A stretch of 64,000 bases of DNA from Dyella_A sp035685805 (GCF_035685805.1 NZ_DASSAB010000038.1:1-64000); one strand, 5' to 3'; positions 1 to 8,059 are shown, numbered from the stretch's first letter. Notes: generated from the sequence alone by a model not told the origin. A program made the numbers and translations.

Positions 1-1312
1 GCTCGACGCCATCCACGCGGCTCTTGTAGCGCAGGCCGTTGACCTTCTGGCCGTCACCGGTGATCTCGGTGGTCTGCGCGTTGGTGACGATAGTCGCATT
101 CGGCAGGCTGCGCAGCTTGCGCTGAAGCACTTCGTCGGCGCGCAGCTGGCTGTCGAACTCGAGCACGGTGACGTGGCTGACGAGACCGGCCAGATCGATC
201 GCCGCCTCCACGCCGGAGTTGCCGCCGCCGATCACCGCCACGCGCTTGCCTTTGAACAGCGGGCCATCGCAGTGCGGGCAGTAGGCTACGCCCTTGTTGC
301 GGTACTGCTCTTCACCCGGCACGTTCATCTGCCGCCAGCGCGCGCCGGTGGAGAGGATCACGGTCTTGGACCTCAGCGTGGCCCCGTTTTCGAGCTGCAC
401 CTGAACCAAGCCGTCGGTGGTCTCGCTGGCCGGGATCAGCTTGCTGGCGCGCTGCAGGTTCATGATGTCGACCTCGTGCTCGCGCACGTTATGCTCGAGC
501 GCGGCAGACAGCTGCGGGCCCTCGGTGTGGGCCACCGAGATCAGGTTCTCGATGCCCATCGTGTCCAGCACCTGGCCACCAAAGCGCTCGGCCGCGACGC
601 CCGTGTGGATGCCCTTGCGAGCGCTGTAGATGGCCGCTGCGGCACCGGCCGGGCCGCCGCCGACGATGAGCACGTCGAACGCCTTCTTGGCCTTCAGCTT
701 CTCGGCATCGCGCTTGCTGGCGCCGGTGTCGATCTTCGCGACGATCTGCTCCAGGCTCATGCGGCCCTGGTCGAACACTTCGCCGTTGAGGTAGACGGTG
801 GGCACCGACATCACCTGGCGTGCGTCCACCTCGTCCTGGAACAGCGCGCCGTCGATGGCGACGTGCTTGATCTTCGGGTTCAGCACGCTCATCAGGTTGA
901 GCGCCTGCACCACGTCCGGGCAGTTCTGGCAGGACTGCGAGAAATAGGTCTCGAAGGCGAACTCGCCGTCGATGTTCTGCACCTGCTCGATCACGTCCTG
1001 CGTGGTCTTGGACGGATGGCCACCGACTTGCAGCAGGGCGAGCACCAGCGAGGTGAATTCATGGCCCATCGGGATGCCGGCGAAGCGCACGCCGATGTCC
1101 GTGCCCACGCGATTGATCGCGAACGAGGGCTTGCGTGCGTCGTCGTCGCGACGCACCAGGGTGATCTTGTCCGAGAGCGTGGCGATTTCCTGCAGCAGCT
1201 CGTGCAGCTCGGCGGACTTGGCGCCGTCGTCGAGCGACTCGACGATCTCGAGCGGCTGCGTGACCTTCTCGAGGTAGGCCTTCAACTGGGCGGAGAGATT
1301 GGCGTCCAACAT
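1..1312 (-). CDS. ahpF: Alkyl hydroperoxide reductase subunit F (3' end beyond window)
   Basis: Flavoprotein disulfide reductase that passes electrons from NADH to the peroxiredoxin AhpC in the cytoplasm. Translating the minus strand from the ATG at 1310-1312 gives MLDANLSAQLKAYLEK, the AhpF amino terminus. A thioredoxin-fold region with SQSCQNCPDVV (N-terminal redox CxxC) follows, then a FAD-binding VGGGPAGAAAA, then GVAYCPHCDGPLF (the reductase CPHC) and an NAD-binding IGGGNSGVEAA. About 437 codons are present; the family is about 520 residues, so the carboxyl end lies beyond position 1. A GGGAA ribosome-binding site precedes the start. It lies 224 bases downstream of ahpC on the same strand, the usual ahpC-ahpF order, so co-transcription from the ahpC promoter is likely. 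Identification is firm. Confidence 0.97.
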   Translation of the reverse strand, partial: MLDANLSAQLKAYLEKVTQPLEIVESLDDGAKSAELHELLQEIATLSDKITLVRRDDDARKPSFAINRVGTDIGVRFAGIPMGHEFTSLVLALLQVGGHPSKTTQDVIEQVQNIDGEFAFETYFSQSCQNCPDVVQALNLMSVLNPKIKHVAIDGALFQDEVDARQVMSVPTVYLNGEVFDQGRMSLEQIVAKIDTGASKRDAEKLKAKKAFDVLIVGGGPAGAAAAIYSARKGIHTGVAAERFGGQVLDTMGIENLISVAHTEGPQLSAALEHNVREHEVDIMNLQRASKLIPASETTDGLVQVQLENGATLRSKTVILSTGARWRQMNVPGEEQYRNKGVAYCPHCDGPLFKGKRVAVIGGGNSGVEAAIDLAGLVSHVTVLEFDSQLRADEVLQRKLRSLPNATIVTNAQTTEITGDGQKVNGLRYKSRVDGVE

Positions 1313-1462
1313 GGCAGTTTCCCTGGTAATGGGGTGGTTTCGGGGAGCGGCGGGGGGAGGCCGGCTCGTCCGACGTTGTCTTGCATCGATGCATTCGAAG
1401 CGGGTGTCGCGCGGCGATCGGCAGCGCTGCTCAGCGGCTGGGGCCGGTCGCCTGCAGTTCTG

Positions 1463-1521
1463 GCTCCCGCATGGGAGCGGCCCGACGAGGCGGGCAGCGC
1501 GCGCACCTTGGTAGTGCGCGC
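1463..1521 (-). terminator. Two GC stem-loops between ahpC and ahpF
   Basis: A perfect 8-base stem with a 7-base loop (arms 1499-1506 and 1514-1521) and a perfect 6-base stem with a 4-base loop (1463-1468 and 1473-1478) lie just after the ahpC stop. Neither is followed by a U-run on the minus strand, so they are more likely partial terminators, or 3'-end stabilisers that raise ahpC over ahpF, than strong terminators. That role is inferred. Confidence 0.4.
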
Positions 1522-1536
1522 GCTTTCTGACGGCCT

Positions 1537-2100
1537 TTAGATCTTGCCGACCAGGTCCAGCGACGGGGCGAGGGTCTTCTCGCCTTCCTTCCACTTGGCC
1601 GGGCACACCTCGTTCGGGTGTGCGGCAACGTACTGGGCAGCCTTGAGCTTGCGCAGCGTCTCGGTGACGTCGCGGGCGATCGCGTTGTCGTGGATTTCCA
1701 GCGTCTTGATCACGCCTTCCGGGTTGATGATGAAGGTGCCGCGCAGGGCCAGGCCTTCCTCTTCGATGTGCACGTCGAACGCGCGGGTCAGCTGGTGGGT
1801 CGGGTCGCCGACCAGGGCGAACTTGGCCTTGCCGACCGCCGGCGAGGTCTCGTGCCACACCTTGTGCGAGAAGTGCGTGTCGGTGGTGACGATGTAGACC
1901 TCGGCACCGACCTTCTGGAACTCGGGGTAATGGTCGGCGGCGTCCTCGACCTCGGTCGGGCAATTGAAGGTGAAGGCGGCGGGCATGAAGATCACCACGG
2001 ACCACTTGCCCTTCATGTCGGCGTCGGACACTTCGATGAACTTGCCATTCTTGTAGGCCTGCGCCTTGAAGGGCTTCACTTCGGTATTGATCAGGGACAT
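1537..2100 (-). CDS. ahpC: Alkyl hydroperoxide reductase subunit C (peroxiredoxin)
   Basis: A typical 2-Cys peroxiredoxin of 187 residues, the usual length. It reduces H2O2, organic hydroperoxides and peroxynitrite, and is recycled by AhpF. The peroxidatic cysteine is in AFTFNCPTEVED and the resolving cysteine in NEVCPAKWKEG. The start MSLINTEVKPF matches the family start and has an AGGAAAG ribosome-binding site. An in-frame upstream extension to about 2151 is open but runs through the leader and is not family-like, so it was rejected. The gene heads ahpC-ahpF, and an OxyR-like box lies about 80-120 bases upstream of the start. Confidence 0.97.
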   Translation of the reverse strand: MSLINTEVKPFKAQAYKNGKFIEVSDADMKGKWSVVIFMPAAFTFNCPTEVEDAADHYPEFQKVGAEVYIVTTDTHFSHKVWHETSPAVGKAKFALVGDPTHQLTRAFDVHIEEEGLALRGTFIINPEGVIKTLEIHDNAIARDVTETLRKLKAAQYVAAHPNEVCPAKWKEGEKTLAPSLDLVGKI

Positions 2101-2181
2101 GGCTGCTTTCCTGTAGGTTGATGGGACGGAGGGGTGGAACCGTTGATGCACAACGATACGGGGTTGAGCTCGATATATCTA

Positions 2182-2218
2182 ATTGATACTCGGGATCATG
2201 GCGATTGATGGGTGCTAT
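2182..2218 (-). promoter_or_regulatory. Candidate OxyR operator upstream of ahpC
   Basis: On the minus strand four tetranucleotides, ATAG, CAAT, ATCC and CAAT, occur with exactly 7-base spacers (plus-strand ATTG 2182, GGAT 2193, ATTG 2204, CTAT 2215). This is the phasing of the OxyR consensus ATAG-N7-CTAT-N7-ATAG-N7-CTAT, with 11 of 16 defined positions matching. Position upstream of ahpC supports OxyR control. The box overlaps the stop codon of the preceding gene. The match is imperfect and binding is inferred. Confidence 0.45.
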
Positions 2219-3438
2219 CGATCTGCGGGGCGGTGGGGCACGATGCCTGCGTAGGTTGCACGAGGCCGGATCAAGCCGCCGTCGGCGCGCTGCTCCAGCG
2301 CATGCGCCAGCCAGCCAGCCATGCGGCCGGCCGCGAACAGCGCTAGCGCGGCCTCGACCGACCGGCCATAGATGATGGCAATGGCTGCCAGGGCAAAGTC
2401 CAGGCTGGGCGGGAGGCCGCCCTGCTGTTGCACGGCATCTGCGAGCTGCAGCATCCCGCGCAGGGCCGCCCGTCGCGGATGCAGTGTCTGCAGCTGAGCC
2501 AGCAGCAGCGCCGCGCGCGGATCGCCTTCGGGATACAGCCGGTGGCCGAAACCGGCCAGAGCTTCGCCGCGACGAAGGTAACCACGCACCAGGTCCCCCG
2601 GTTGCCGCTGGCGCAGGCTCTGAACGATCAGGGCGTGTGCACGGGCGGTGGCACCACCGTGCAGCGGGCCGGACAGTGCGGCCAACCCTGCGCTGGCACA
2701 GGCATGCAGGCTGGCGCCGGTGGATGCGGCCACGCGCGCGGCGAATGCCGATGCATTCAACTCGTGGTCGGCGCACAGCACCAGCGCACTGCGCACCAGC
2801 GCAGGCAGCTCCGCCGCCGCGGGCGCCCAGTGCGCGGCGATGCCGGCATGGATGGGGCGGCCATCGGGACGTCGTCCGCACAGCAGGGCCGCGCTTTCGC
2901 GCAGCAGCAGGGCGGCGCCGAGGCGTTCCTGTTCCGCATCGGCGGCATGCGGGCAGGGTGCCGCAAGGGCCAGCAACGGCAGCGCGGCGGCCGCGCGTTC
3001 CAGCGGCGGAAGATCCCGCTGGCGCAGGAGGCCCGCCACGGCAGCAGGCCACGTCCTCGGCGGACGATCGGCGAACGGGTCGTGCTCTCGCGCGTCCCAG
3101 AGCAGCCGGGCAGTGTCCTCCAGCGTCGCACCGGCCGATGCCAGCGCCAGCGCGGACTGGCCACGGTAGTAGTGCCCGTGCGGGCGGATCAGCGAGATCC
3201 GCGTCTCCATCACCGGCAGCCCCCAGGTGAGGCTGTGGGCTGCGCCCTGCGCCGCGCCTCGCCCGGCCAGCCGGCGCTCGATGAGTGCGGCGATGTCGTC
3301 GGCCCGGTACACGCGACTGCGGCCGTCGGGGCCGGGGCGCGAATGGATCTTGCCGCGGCTCACATAGGCGTAGAGCGTGGCCAGGCTGACCCCCAGCCGG
3401 TCTGCGGCGGTGGAGGCGGAGAGGTAGTCGGTCGCCAT
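2215..3438 (-). CDS. Citrate-synthase-family protein with N-terminal MerR-like helix-turn-helix
   Basis: A 407-residue protein joining two parts. Residues about 3-60 resemble an excisionase/MerR-type helix-turn-helix (YLSASTAADRLGVSLATLYA, then VYRADDIAALIERR). Residues about 75-407 are a citrate/2-methylcitrate synthase fold. The synthase part keeps the key residues: YYRGQSA, H225 in CADHELNAS, H260 in GPLHGG, H299 in AGFGHRLYP, D347 in SLDF, and R372 in GRMAGWLAHALEQ. It is therefore not obviously a dead enzyme. It is divergent from prpB, where the propionate regulator PrpR commonly lies, so a role as a DNA-binding sensor of methylcitrate-cycle metabolites, or as a moonlighting synthase, is plausible but inferred. 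The start at 3438 was chosen because the helix-turn-helix begins there; an upstream ATG at 3477 adds 13 residues, and neither has a strong ribosome-binding site. Confidence 0.85.
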   Translation of the reverse strand: MATDYLSASTAADRLGVSLATLYAYVSRGKIHSRPGPDGRSRVYRADDIAALIERRLAGRGAAQGAAHSLTWGLPVMETRISLIRPHGHYYRGQSALALASAGATLEDTARLLWDAREHDPFADRPPRTWPAAVAGLLRQRDLPPLERAAAALPLLALAAPCPHAADAEQERLGAALLLRESAALLCGRRPDGRPIHAGIAAHWAPAAAELPALVRSALVLCADHELNASAFAARVAASTGASLHACASAGLAALSGPLHGGATARAHALIVQSLRQRQPGDLVRGYLRRGEALAGFGHRLYPEGDPRAALLLAQLQTLHPRRAALRGMLQLADAVQQQGGLPPSLDFALAAIAIIYGRSVEAALALFAAGRMAGWLAHALEQRADGGLIRPRATYAGIVPHRPADR

Positions 3439-3446
3439 GCCGACAT

Positions 3447-3474
3447 ATTGATTGACAAGATCAAGATTGATCAA
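3447..3474. promoter_or_regulatory. TTGAT repeat cluster at the start of the HTH-citrate synthase gene
   Basis: On the minus strand the 28 bases hold two direct TTGATC copies at a 10-base period and an inverted TCAATCAA. The outer TTGAT/ATCAA arms form an imperfect dyad. A -10-like TTTAAT lies just upstream at about 3488-3493. It is a candidate operator for autoregulation or for control of the divergent prp genes. No factor is assigned. Confidence 0.35.
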
Positions 3475-3477
3475 CAT

Positions 3478-3955
3478 GTCTGGCCATCATTAAAGTGGCG
3501 CTCCCCTTGGTTGGTGGAGCTCGCGTGGCTGATCCACACCCCCTTGCTGCGGGCTCGCGATGCGCCGGTCACCCACCGCCGTTGCCCCACATGGCGTCTG
3601 ATCAAGGCGCCGAGCGCGCCGCAGCGGGGCGAGTGGTGCAGGCCGGCCGTGTGCGAAAGCCATCGGGAAACCGGTTCACAGCGACCTGGCTTCGCGGCAT
3701 CACGGCACATCCGGCCGCGGTCCCGCGCTGCGACGTCGTTGGCCGGATGCCGTTCACCGCATGCGGGCCGCGCGGCGGCACGGATCTCGCGTCGTGTCGA
3801 ACGATGCGGCGGGCAGTGTCATTCGCCGCGCCCTGCGCCGCATTCCCCGCGACGTCGGCCGCCTGCGGCGTCCACCGGTGCGGCATCGCCGGCGAGCACG
3901 TCGCGCGCGCGGCACCGACGCCATCGCCTACAATCAACAGTTTAGGAGAACCCGC
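3478..3955. other. Divergent intergenic region with prpB promoter end
   Basis: There is no credible gene in these 478 bases. At the right end a -10-like TACAAT (3929-3934) and an AGGAG ribosome-binding site (3943-3947) serve prpB. No convincing -35 box was seen. The central part is GC-rich without clear long repeats. The regulator-binding sites of the prp operon would be expected here or in the TTGAT cluster next to it. Confidence 0.4.
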
Positions 3956-4840
3956 ATGACAGCCAACGCATCCGCCGGTGCACGCTTGCGCGCCGCGCTC
4001 TCGGAAGAAACCCCGCTGCAGGTGATGGGCGCCATCACCGCCTACGCCGGGTTGATGGCAAAGCGGGTGGGCTACAAGGCGCTGTACCTGTCTGGTGGCG
4101 GCGTGGCAGCCAATTCGCTGGGCATGCCCGACCTCGGCATCAGCACCATGGAAGACGTGCTCACCGACGCGCGACGCATCGTCGATGCAACCGGGATGCC
4201 GCTGCTGGTCGACATTGATACCGGCTGGGGCGGCGCCTTCAACATCGGCCGCACGATCCGCTCGTTCATCAACGTGGGTGTGGCGGCGGTGCACATCGAG
4301 GACCAGGTCGGGCAGAAGCGCTGCGGTCACCGCCCGGGCAAGGAGGTGGTGTCGAAGCAGGAGATGGTCGACCGCGTGAAGTCCGCCGTCGATGCCCGCA
4401 CCGATGCCGGCTTCGTGATCATGGCGCGCACCGACGCGGCCGCTGCCGAGGGCATCGACGCGGCAATCGATCGCGCCTGCGCCTACGTCGAGGCCGGCGC
4501 GGACATGATCTTCCCCGAGGCGATGAAGACGCTGGACGACTATCGGCGCTTCAAGGCGGCAGTGAAGGTGCCGATTCTGGCCAACCTCACCGAGTTCGGC
4601 TCCACCCCGTTCTTCACCACCGACGAGCTGCGCTCGGCCCAGGTGGACATCGCGCTGTACTGCTGCGGCGCCTATCGGGCCATGAACAAGGCCGCGCTGA
4701 ACTTCTACGAGACGGTGCGCCGCGAAGGCACCCAGAAAAATCTCGTCGACACGCTGCAGACGCGTGCGGAGCTTTACGACTTCCTCGGCTATCACGCCTA
4801 CGAGGACAAGCTCGACGCACTGTTCACCAGGAAGGATTGA
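3956..4840 (+). CDS. prpB: 2-methylisocitrate lyase
   Basis: Last step of the methylcitrate cycle: 2-methylisocitrate is cleaved to pyruvate and succinate. The 294-residue protein belongs to the isocitrate lyase/PEP mutase superfamily. Visible signatures are the N-terminal PLQVMGAITAYAGLMAKR, the metal-site region VDIDTGWGGAFN, and the catalytic loop EDQVGQKRCGHRPGKE with the active-site cysteine. The start ATG has an AGGAG site 8 bases upstream. It is followed by prpC after 97 bases on the same strand and opens the propionate locus. The length matches the family. Confidence 0.96.
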   Translation: MTANASAGARLRAALSEETPLQVMGAITAYAGLMAKRVGYKALYLSGGGVAANSLGMPDLGISTMEDVLTDARRIVDATGMPLLVDIDTGWGGAFNIGRTIRSFINVGVAAVHIEDQVGQKRCGHRPGKEVVSKQEMVDRVKSAVDARTDAGFVIMARTDAAAAEGIDAAIDRACAYVEAGADMIFPEAMKTLDDYRRFKAAVKVPILANLTEFGSTPFFTTDELRSAQVDIALYCCGAYRAMNKAALNFYETVRREGTQKNLVDTLQTRAELYDFLGYHAYEDKLDALFTRKD

Positions 4841-4937
4841 CCGGCGGGGCACCGGCCGCACCTCGGCCGGTGCTCCGCGCCACGCATCCACGGGCATGCC
4901 GCCGGCCGCCCGCGACATCCGCACCAGGAGATTCACC

Positions 4938-6083
4938 ATGACCGAGCAAACCCTGCCCAAGCCGAAGAAATCCGTCGCGCTGTCCGGCGTTGCCGCCGGC
5001 AACACCGCACTGTGCACCGTCGGGCGCAGCGGCAACGATCTGCACTACCGCGGTTACGACATCCACGACCTGGCGGCCAAGGGCTGCTTCGAGGAAGTGG
5101 CGCACCTGCTGGTGTACGGCGTGCTGCCCACCTGGACCGAGCTGCACAACTACAAGGCGCGGCTGAAGCGCCTGCGCGGTCTGCCGGCGCCGGTGAAGGG
5201 CGCGCTGGAGCTGCTGCCGGCCGCCACCCATCCGATGGACGTGCTGCGCACAGGTTGTTCGATGCTGGGCACGGTGCTGCCGGAGAAGGACGACCACAGC
5301 GTCACCGGCGCGCGTGAGATCGCCGATCGCCTGATGGCCTCTTTCGGCTCGATGCTGCTGTACTGGTACCACTTCAGCCACAACGGCAAGCGCATCGAAA
5401 CCGAGACCGACGACGACTCCATCGCCGCGCATTTCCTGCACCTGCTGCACGGCAAAAAGGCCAGCGAGCTGCACGCGCAGGCGCTGGACAAGTCGCTGGT
5501 GCTGTATGCCGAGCACGAGTTCAATGCCTCCACCTTTGCCTCGCGCGTGATTGCCGGCACTGGGTCGGACATGTACTCGGCGATCACCGGCGCGATCGGC
5601 GCGCTGCGCGGGCCCAAGCACGGCGGCGCCAACGAAGTGGCAATGGAGATCATCGCCCGCTATCGCAGCGCCGATGAAGCCGAGGCGGACATCCGCGCCC
5701 GCGTCGAGCGGAAGGAAATCATCATCGGCTTCGGCCACCCGGTGTACACGGTGTCCGACCCGCGCAACGAGATCATCAAGGAGATCTCGCGCAAGCTCTG
5801 CACCGAGGGCGGCAATCCGACCCTGTTCGACGTCTCCGAGCGCATCGAAACGGTGATGGGAGAGATCAAGAAGATGTTCCCGAACCTGGACTGGTACTCG
5901 GCCAGCGCGTACCACATGATGGGCGTGCCCACGGCCATGTTCACGCCGCTGTTCGTCATCTCGCGCACCTCGGGCTGGAGCGCCCACGTCATCGAGCAGC
6001 GCCAGGACGGCAAGATCATTCGCCCCAGCGCGAACTACACCGGTCCGGAAGACCAGAGCTACACGCCGATCGACAAGCGCTGA
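4938..6083 (+). CDS. prpC: 2-methylcitrate synthase
   Basis: Condenses propionyl-CoA with oxaloacetate to 2-methylcitrate, the entry step of the cycle. The 381-residue protein has the short PrpC architecture (LHYRGYDIHDLA near the amino end) rather than the longer hexameric citrate synthase. The catalytic set is present: AEHEFNASTFASR, GPKHGGANE, GFGHPVYTVSDPR and NLDWYSASAYHMMG, with the binding motif SRTSGWSAHVIEQ. A CAGGAG site precedes the ATG. A strong terminator follows, so acnD-prpF-prpD downstream must have another promoter. Distinction from ordinary citrate synthase rests on context and these motifs. Confidence 0.95.
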   Translation: MTEQTLPKPKKSVALSGVAAGNTALCTVGRSGNDLHYRGYDIHDLAAKGCFEEVAHLLVYGVLPTWTELHNYKARLKRLRGLPAPVKGALELLPAATHPMDVLRTGCSMLGTVLPEKDDHSVTGAREIADRLMASFGSMLLYWYHFSHNGKRIETETDDDSIAAHFLHLLHGKKASELHAQALDKSLVLYAEHEFNASTFASRVIAGTGSDMYSAITGAIGALRGPKHGGANEVAMEIIARYRSADEAEADIRARVERKEIIIGFGHPVYTVSDPRNEIIKEISRKLCTEGGNPTLFDVSERIETVMGEIKKMFPNLDWYSASAYHMMGVPTAMFTPLFVISRTSGWSAHVIEQRQDGKIIRPSANYTGPEDQSYTPIDKR

Positions 6084-6110
6084 GCCCCGCCGCGCGCTGA
6101 TCGCCACCGA

Positions 6111-6140
6111 GCGCCCGCCACTGAGCGGGCGCTTTTTCTT
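6111..6140 (+). terminator. Rho-independent terminator after prpC
   Basis: An 8-base perfect GC stem (6111-6118 with 6125-6132), a 6-base loop and a T5 tract starting at 6133, 27 bases after the prpC stop. Confidence 0.88.
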
Positions 6141-6236
6141 GCACCGTGAGTGCGCCGTGGGCGCGCTCTCCACCACCGCTGCACGTTGCGCTGTCCATCC
6201 TCGCGGCTCCTCGTTTTCTGTTACGGAGCCCCAGGC

Positions 6237-7103
6237 ATGTCATCGAGTTTTTCTTCTCCCGCCCGCGCATCGCTGCGCATCGCCTTGCTGTCGGTGCTGC
6301 CCCTGGCGGCGTGGAGTTCGGCTTCGCTGGCGCAGGATACGGCGTCGCCCGCGCTGGATCGCGCGTCGGTGCGGCTGGGCGGTTACTTCGCCAATGTCGA
6401 CACCGACATCGGCGCCAGCGACAACGGCGGCATCGCCACCGGCACCTTCAATCTTGAAGACGATCTGGGCTTCGACAAGCGCGAGAGCGTGCCGCGCGCG
6501 CGCGCCGATTTCCTGATCGGCGAGCATCAGGGGCTGGCGCTGGATTACTACAGCATCGAACGCAGCCGCACCGCCTCGCTCTCGCGCAGCATCACCTACG
6601 ACGACGTCACTTACGCGGCCAACGCGTCGGTGCGCGGCAAACTGGATTTCGACTTCGGCAGCGTGGGCTGGCGCTGGTGGTTCGGCCACGGCGACGACGC
6701 CTTCGGTCTCGGCCTGGGCGGCGCCTGGTACCAGATCGATACGCGGCTGAGCGGGCAGGGCGCGCTCACCGGGTTGCCCGATGGCCCGATGACTGCGTCG
6801 GTGGATACGGCGAGCAAGGACAGCGCATGGGCGCCGATGCTGCAGCTGGGCTGGCGGCACGCCTTCAACGACCAGTGGCGCATGTACCTGGACGCGTCCG
6901 GGGTGAAGAAGAACGGCGGCCGTCTCAGCGGCCACATCTACAACGCCGCGCTGGGCGTCGAGTGGCTGCCGTGGGAACACGTCGGCTTCGGTGCCGAATA
7001 CAACATCAGCCAGATCAAGCTGGACTGGCGCCGCAGCAACTACACCGCCCATCTGGACATGCGCCTGAACGGTCCGTCGATGTACGTGAAGTTCCGCTTC
7101 TGA
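6237..7103 (+). CDS. Outer-membrane beta-barrel protein, unknown function
   Basis: A 288-residue protein with a signal peptide (hydrophobic core IALLSVLPLAAW, likely cleavage near SLAQ-DTA). The mature part is rich in alternating, aromatic-flanked strands such as RASVRLGGYFANVDTD, SVGWRWWFGHG and HVGFGAEYNISQIKLDW. It ends in KFRF, the terminal phenylalanine typical of BAM-assembled barrels. No porin family was recognised; an OmpW/OmpA-type small barrel is possible. An ACGGAG site precedes the ATG at 6237. It stands alone between prpC and terC, convergent with terC (8 bases apart), and looks like an insertion in the propionate locus rather than part of the pathway. Confidence 0.8.
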   Translation: MSSSFSSPARASLRIALLSVLPLAAWSSASLAQDTASPALDRASVRLGGYFANVDTDIGASDNGGIATGTFNLEDDLGFDKRESVPRARADFLIGEHQGLALDYYSIERSRTASLSRSITYDDVTYAANASVRGKLDFDFGSVGWRWWFGHGDDAFGLGLGGAWYQIDTRLSGQGALTGLPDGPMTASVDTASKDSAWAPMLQLGWRHAFNDQWRMYLDASGVKKNGGRLSGHIYNAALGVEWLPWEHVGFGAEYNISQIKLDWRRSNYTAHLDMRLNGPSMYVKFRF

Positions 7104-7111
7104 CGCCCCGG

Positions 7112-7795
7112 TCAGGGCTCTTGCGGGCGGGTGCGCCGGCGCTGTGCCACCAGCCACCCGCCCCCGCAGATCGTCACCACCAGCAACACATCCAGCCCGT
7201 ACTGCGCCCACGGACGCGGCGTAAACCACGCACTGACGAGGTGGTCGTGGGCGATCATGCGGGCCGCCGTCCACGCGATGGCGCCGGCGCCGATGTAGAT
7301 GATCACCGGGAAGCGGCCGATCAGTTTCAGGATCAGCGTGCTGCCCCACACCACCAGCGGCACGCTGATCAGCAGCCCCAGGACCACCAGGCCCAGGTGG
7401 CCTTTCGAGGCGCCGGCGATGGCCAGCACGTTGTCCAGCCCCATCAGTGCATCGGCCACCACGATCGTGCGCAGTGCCGACCAGAAATTGTCTCCCGGGC
7501 TGATGTCCGGGTTCTCGTCCTCGTGCTTGAGCAGCTTCCAGGCGATCGGCAGCAGCAGCAGCCCGCCGGCCAGCATCAGGCCCGGCAGCTTCAGCAGGTA
7601 GACCACCACGGCAGTCAGCGCCACCCGCACGGCGACCGCGCCGAAGGTGCCCCAGAACACCGCCTTCTTCTGCAGTCGCGGGGGCAGGTTGCGCGCGGCA
7701 AGCGCAATCACGATCGCGTTGTCGCCGGCCAGCACGAGGTCGAGCAGGACGATGGCGAGCAGGCCGGAGAAGAATTCGGGGGAGGGGAAATCCAT
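7112..7795 (-). CDS. TerC/YjbE-family integral membrane protein (metal efflux type)
   Basis: A 227-residue polytopic membrane protein of the TerC family. Two inverted-repeat signature segments carry the conserved acidic residues: LLDLVLAGDNAIVIALA near residue 20 and DALMGLDNVLAIAGA in the second half. About six to seven hydrophobic helices are visible, and the carboxyl end is basic (RRRTRPQEP). Several family members are exporters of Mn2+ or protect against metal stress. A yybP-ykoY-type riboswitch in the leader strongly suggests manganese-responsive control. The start MDFPSPEFF at 7795 was chosen because the longer open frame upstream runs through the riboswitch. The gene is convergent with the outer-membrane protein gene and divergent from acnD. 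Confidence 0.9.
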   Translation of the reverse strand: MDFPSPEFFSGLLAIVLLDLVLAGDNAIVIALAARNLPPRLQKKAVFWGTFGAVAVRVALTAVVVYLLKLPGLMLAGGLLLLPIAWKLLKHEDENPDISPGDNFWSALRTIVVADALMGLDNVLAIAGASKGHLGLVVLGLLISVPLVVWGSTLILKLIGRFPVIIYIGAGAIAWTAARMIAHDHLVSAWFTPRPWAQYGLDVLLVVTICGGGWLVAQRRRTRPQEP

Positions 7796-7827
7796 GCGGG
7801 TCGATTCCTGCGCGCGAGACAAGGCAA

Positions 7828-7857
7828 TAATCACGGCCGCACGCAGCCCCGTGATTA
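7828..7857 (-). promoter_or_regulatory. Hairpin between riboswitch and terC start
   Basis: A perfect 9-base stem (7828-7836 with 7849-7857) with a 12-base loop, placed between the aptamer and the ribosome-binding region. There is no long U-run. It is the likely expression platform of the upstream riboswitch, acting on translation or by attenuation; the mode is inferred. Confidence 0.5.
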
Positions 7858-7977
7858 CCGCAAAAGTCTCGTTCGCGGCCGGGCCGCTGCAGTAACCGGG
7901 GCGGTGCTCCGCCCGTGATGACGACCACTGCACGGACGCCTGCTGGGCGGGCGTCCGGAACTACTCCCCTTTGGGAT
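7858..7977 (-). ncRNA. yybP-ykoY-type (manganese) riboswitch upstream of terC
   Basis: The leader carries the conserved blocks of this class in the right order on the minus strand: CAAAGGGGAGTAG near 7961-7972, then GGTCGTCATCACGGG, then CCCCGGTTACTGCA, and ACGAGACTTTTG near 7861-7872. A strong intervening hairpin (arms around 7936-7957) lies between the first two. The family is known to bind Mn2+ and commonly precedes TerC/Alx-type genes, as here. The exact ends are approximate. A covariance-model search would confirm it. Confidence 0.85.
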
Positions 7978-8030
7978 AAGTAGCGCGACATTCTGGAAGC
8001 GGTGCGGGGCGCCGGTCAAGCGCCCGACGC

Positions 8031-8059
8031 TTAAGGTAACCGGTGTCTGGCCTTACAAT
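8031..8059 (+). promoter_or_regulatory. Candidate acnD promoter
   Basis: TTAAGG (8031-8036) and TACAAT (8054-8059) with a 17-base spacer, 132 bases upstream of the acnD ATG. The prpC terminator and the intervening minus-strand gene mean acnD needs its own promoter. The -35 match is weak. Confidence 0.35.

Noticed and set aside
173..1540. Long open frame (455 codons) antisense to ahpF
   Set aside because: The minus strand encodes an unmistakable AhpF; the plus frame is a high-GC shadow with low-complexity Val/Leu/Arg/His composition.
7112..7933. N-terminally extended TerC of 273 residues
   Set aside because: The extra 46 codons coincide with the riboswitch aptamer and expression hairpin, and the family start is at 7795.
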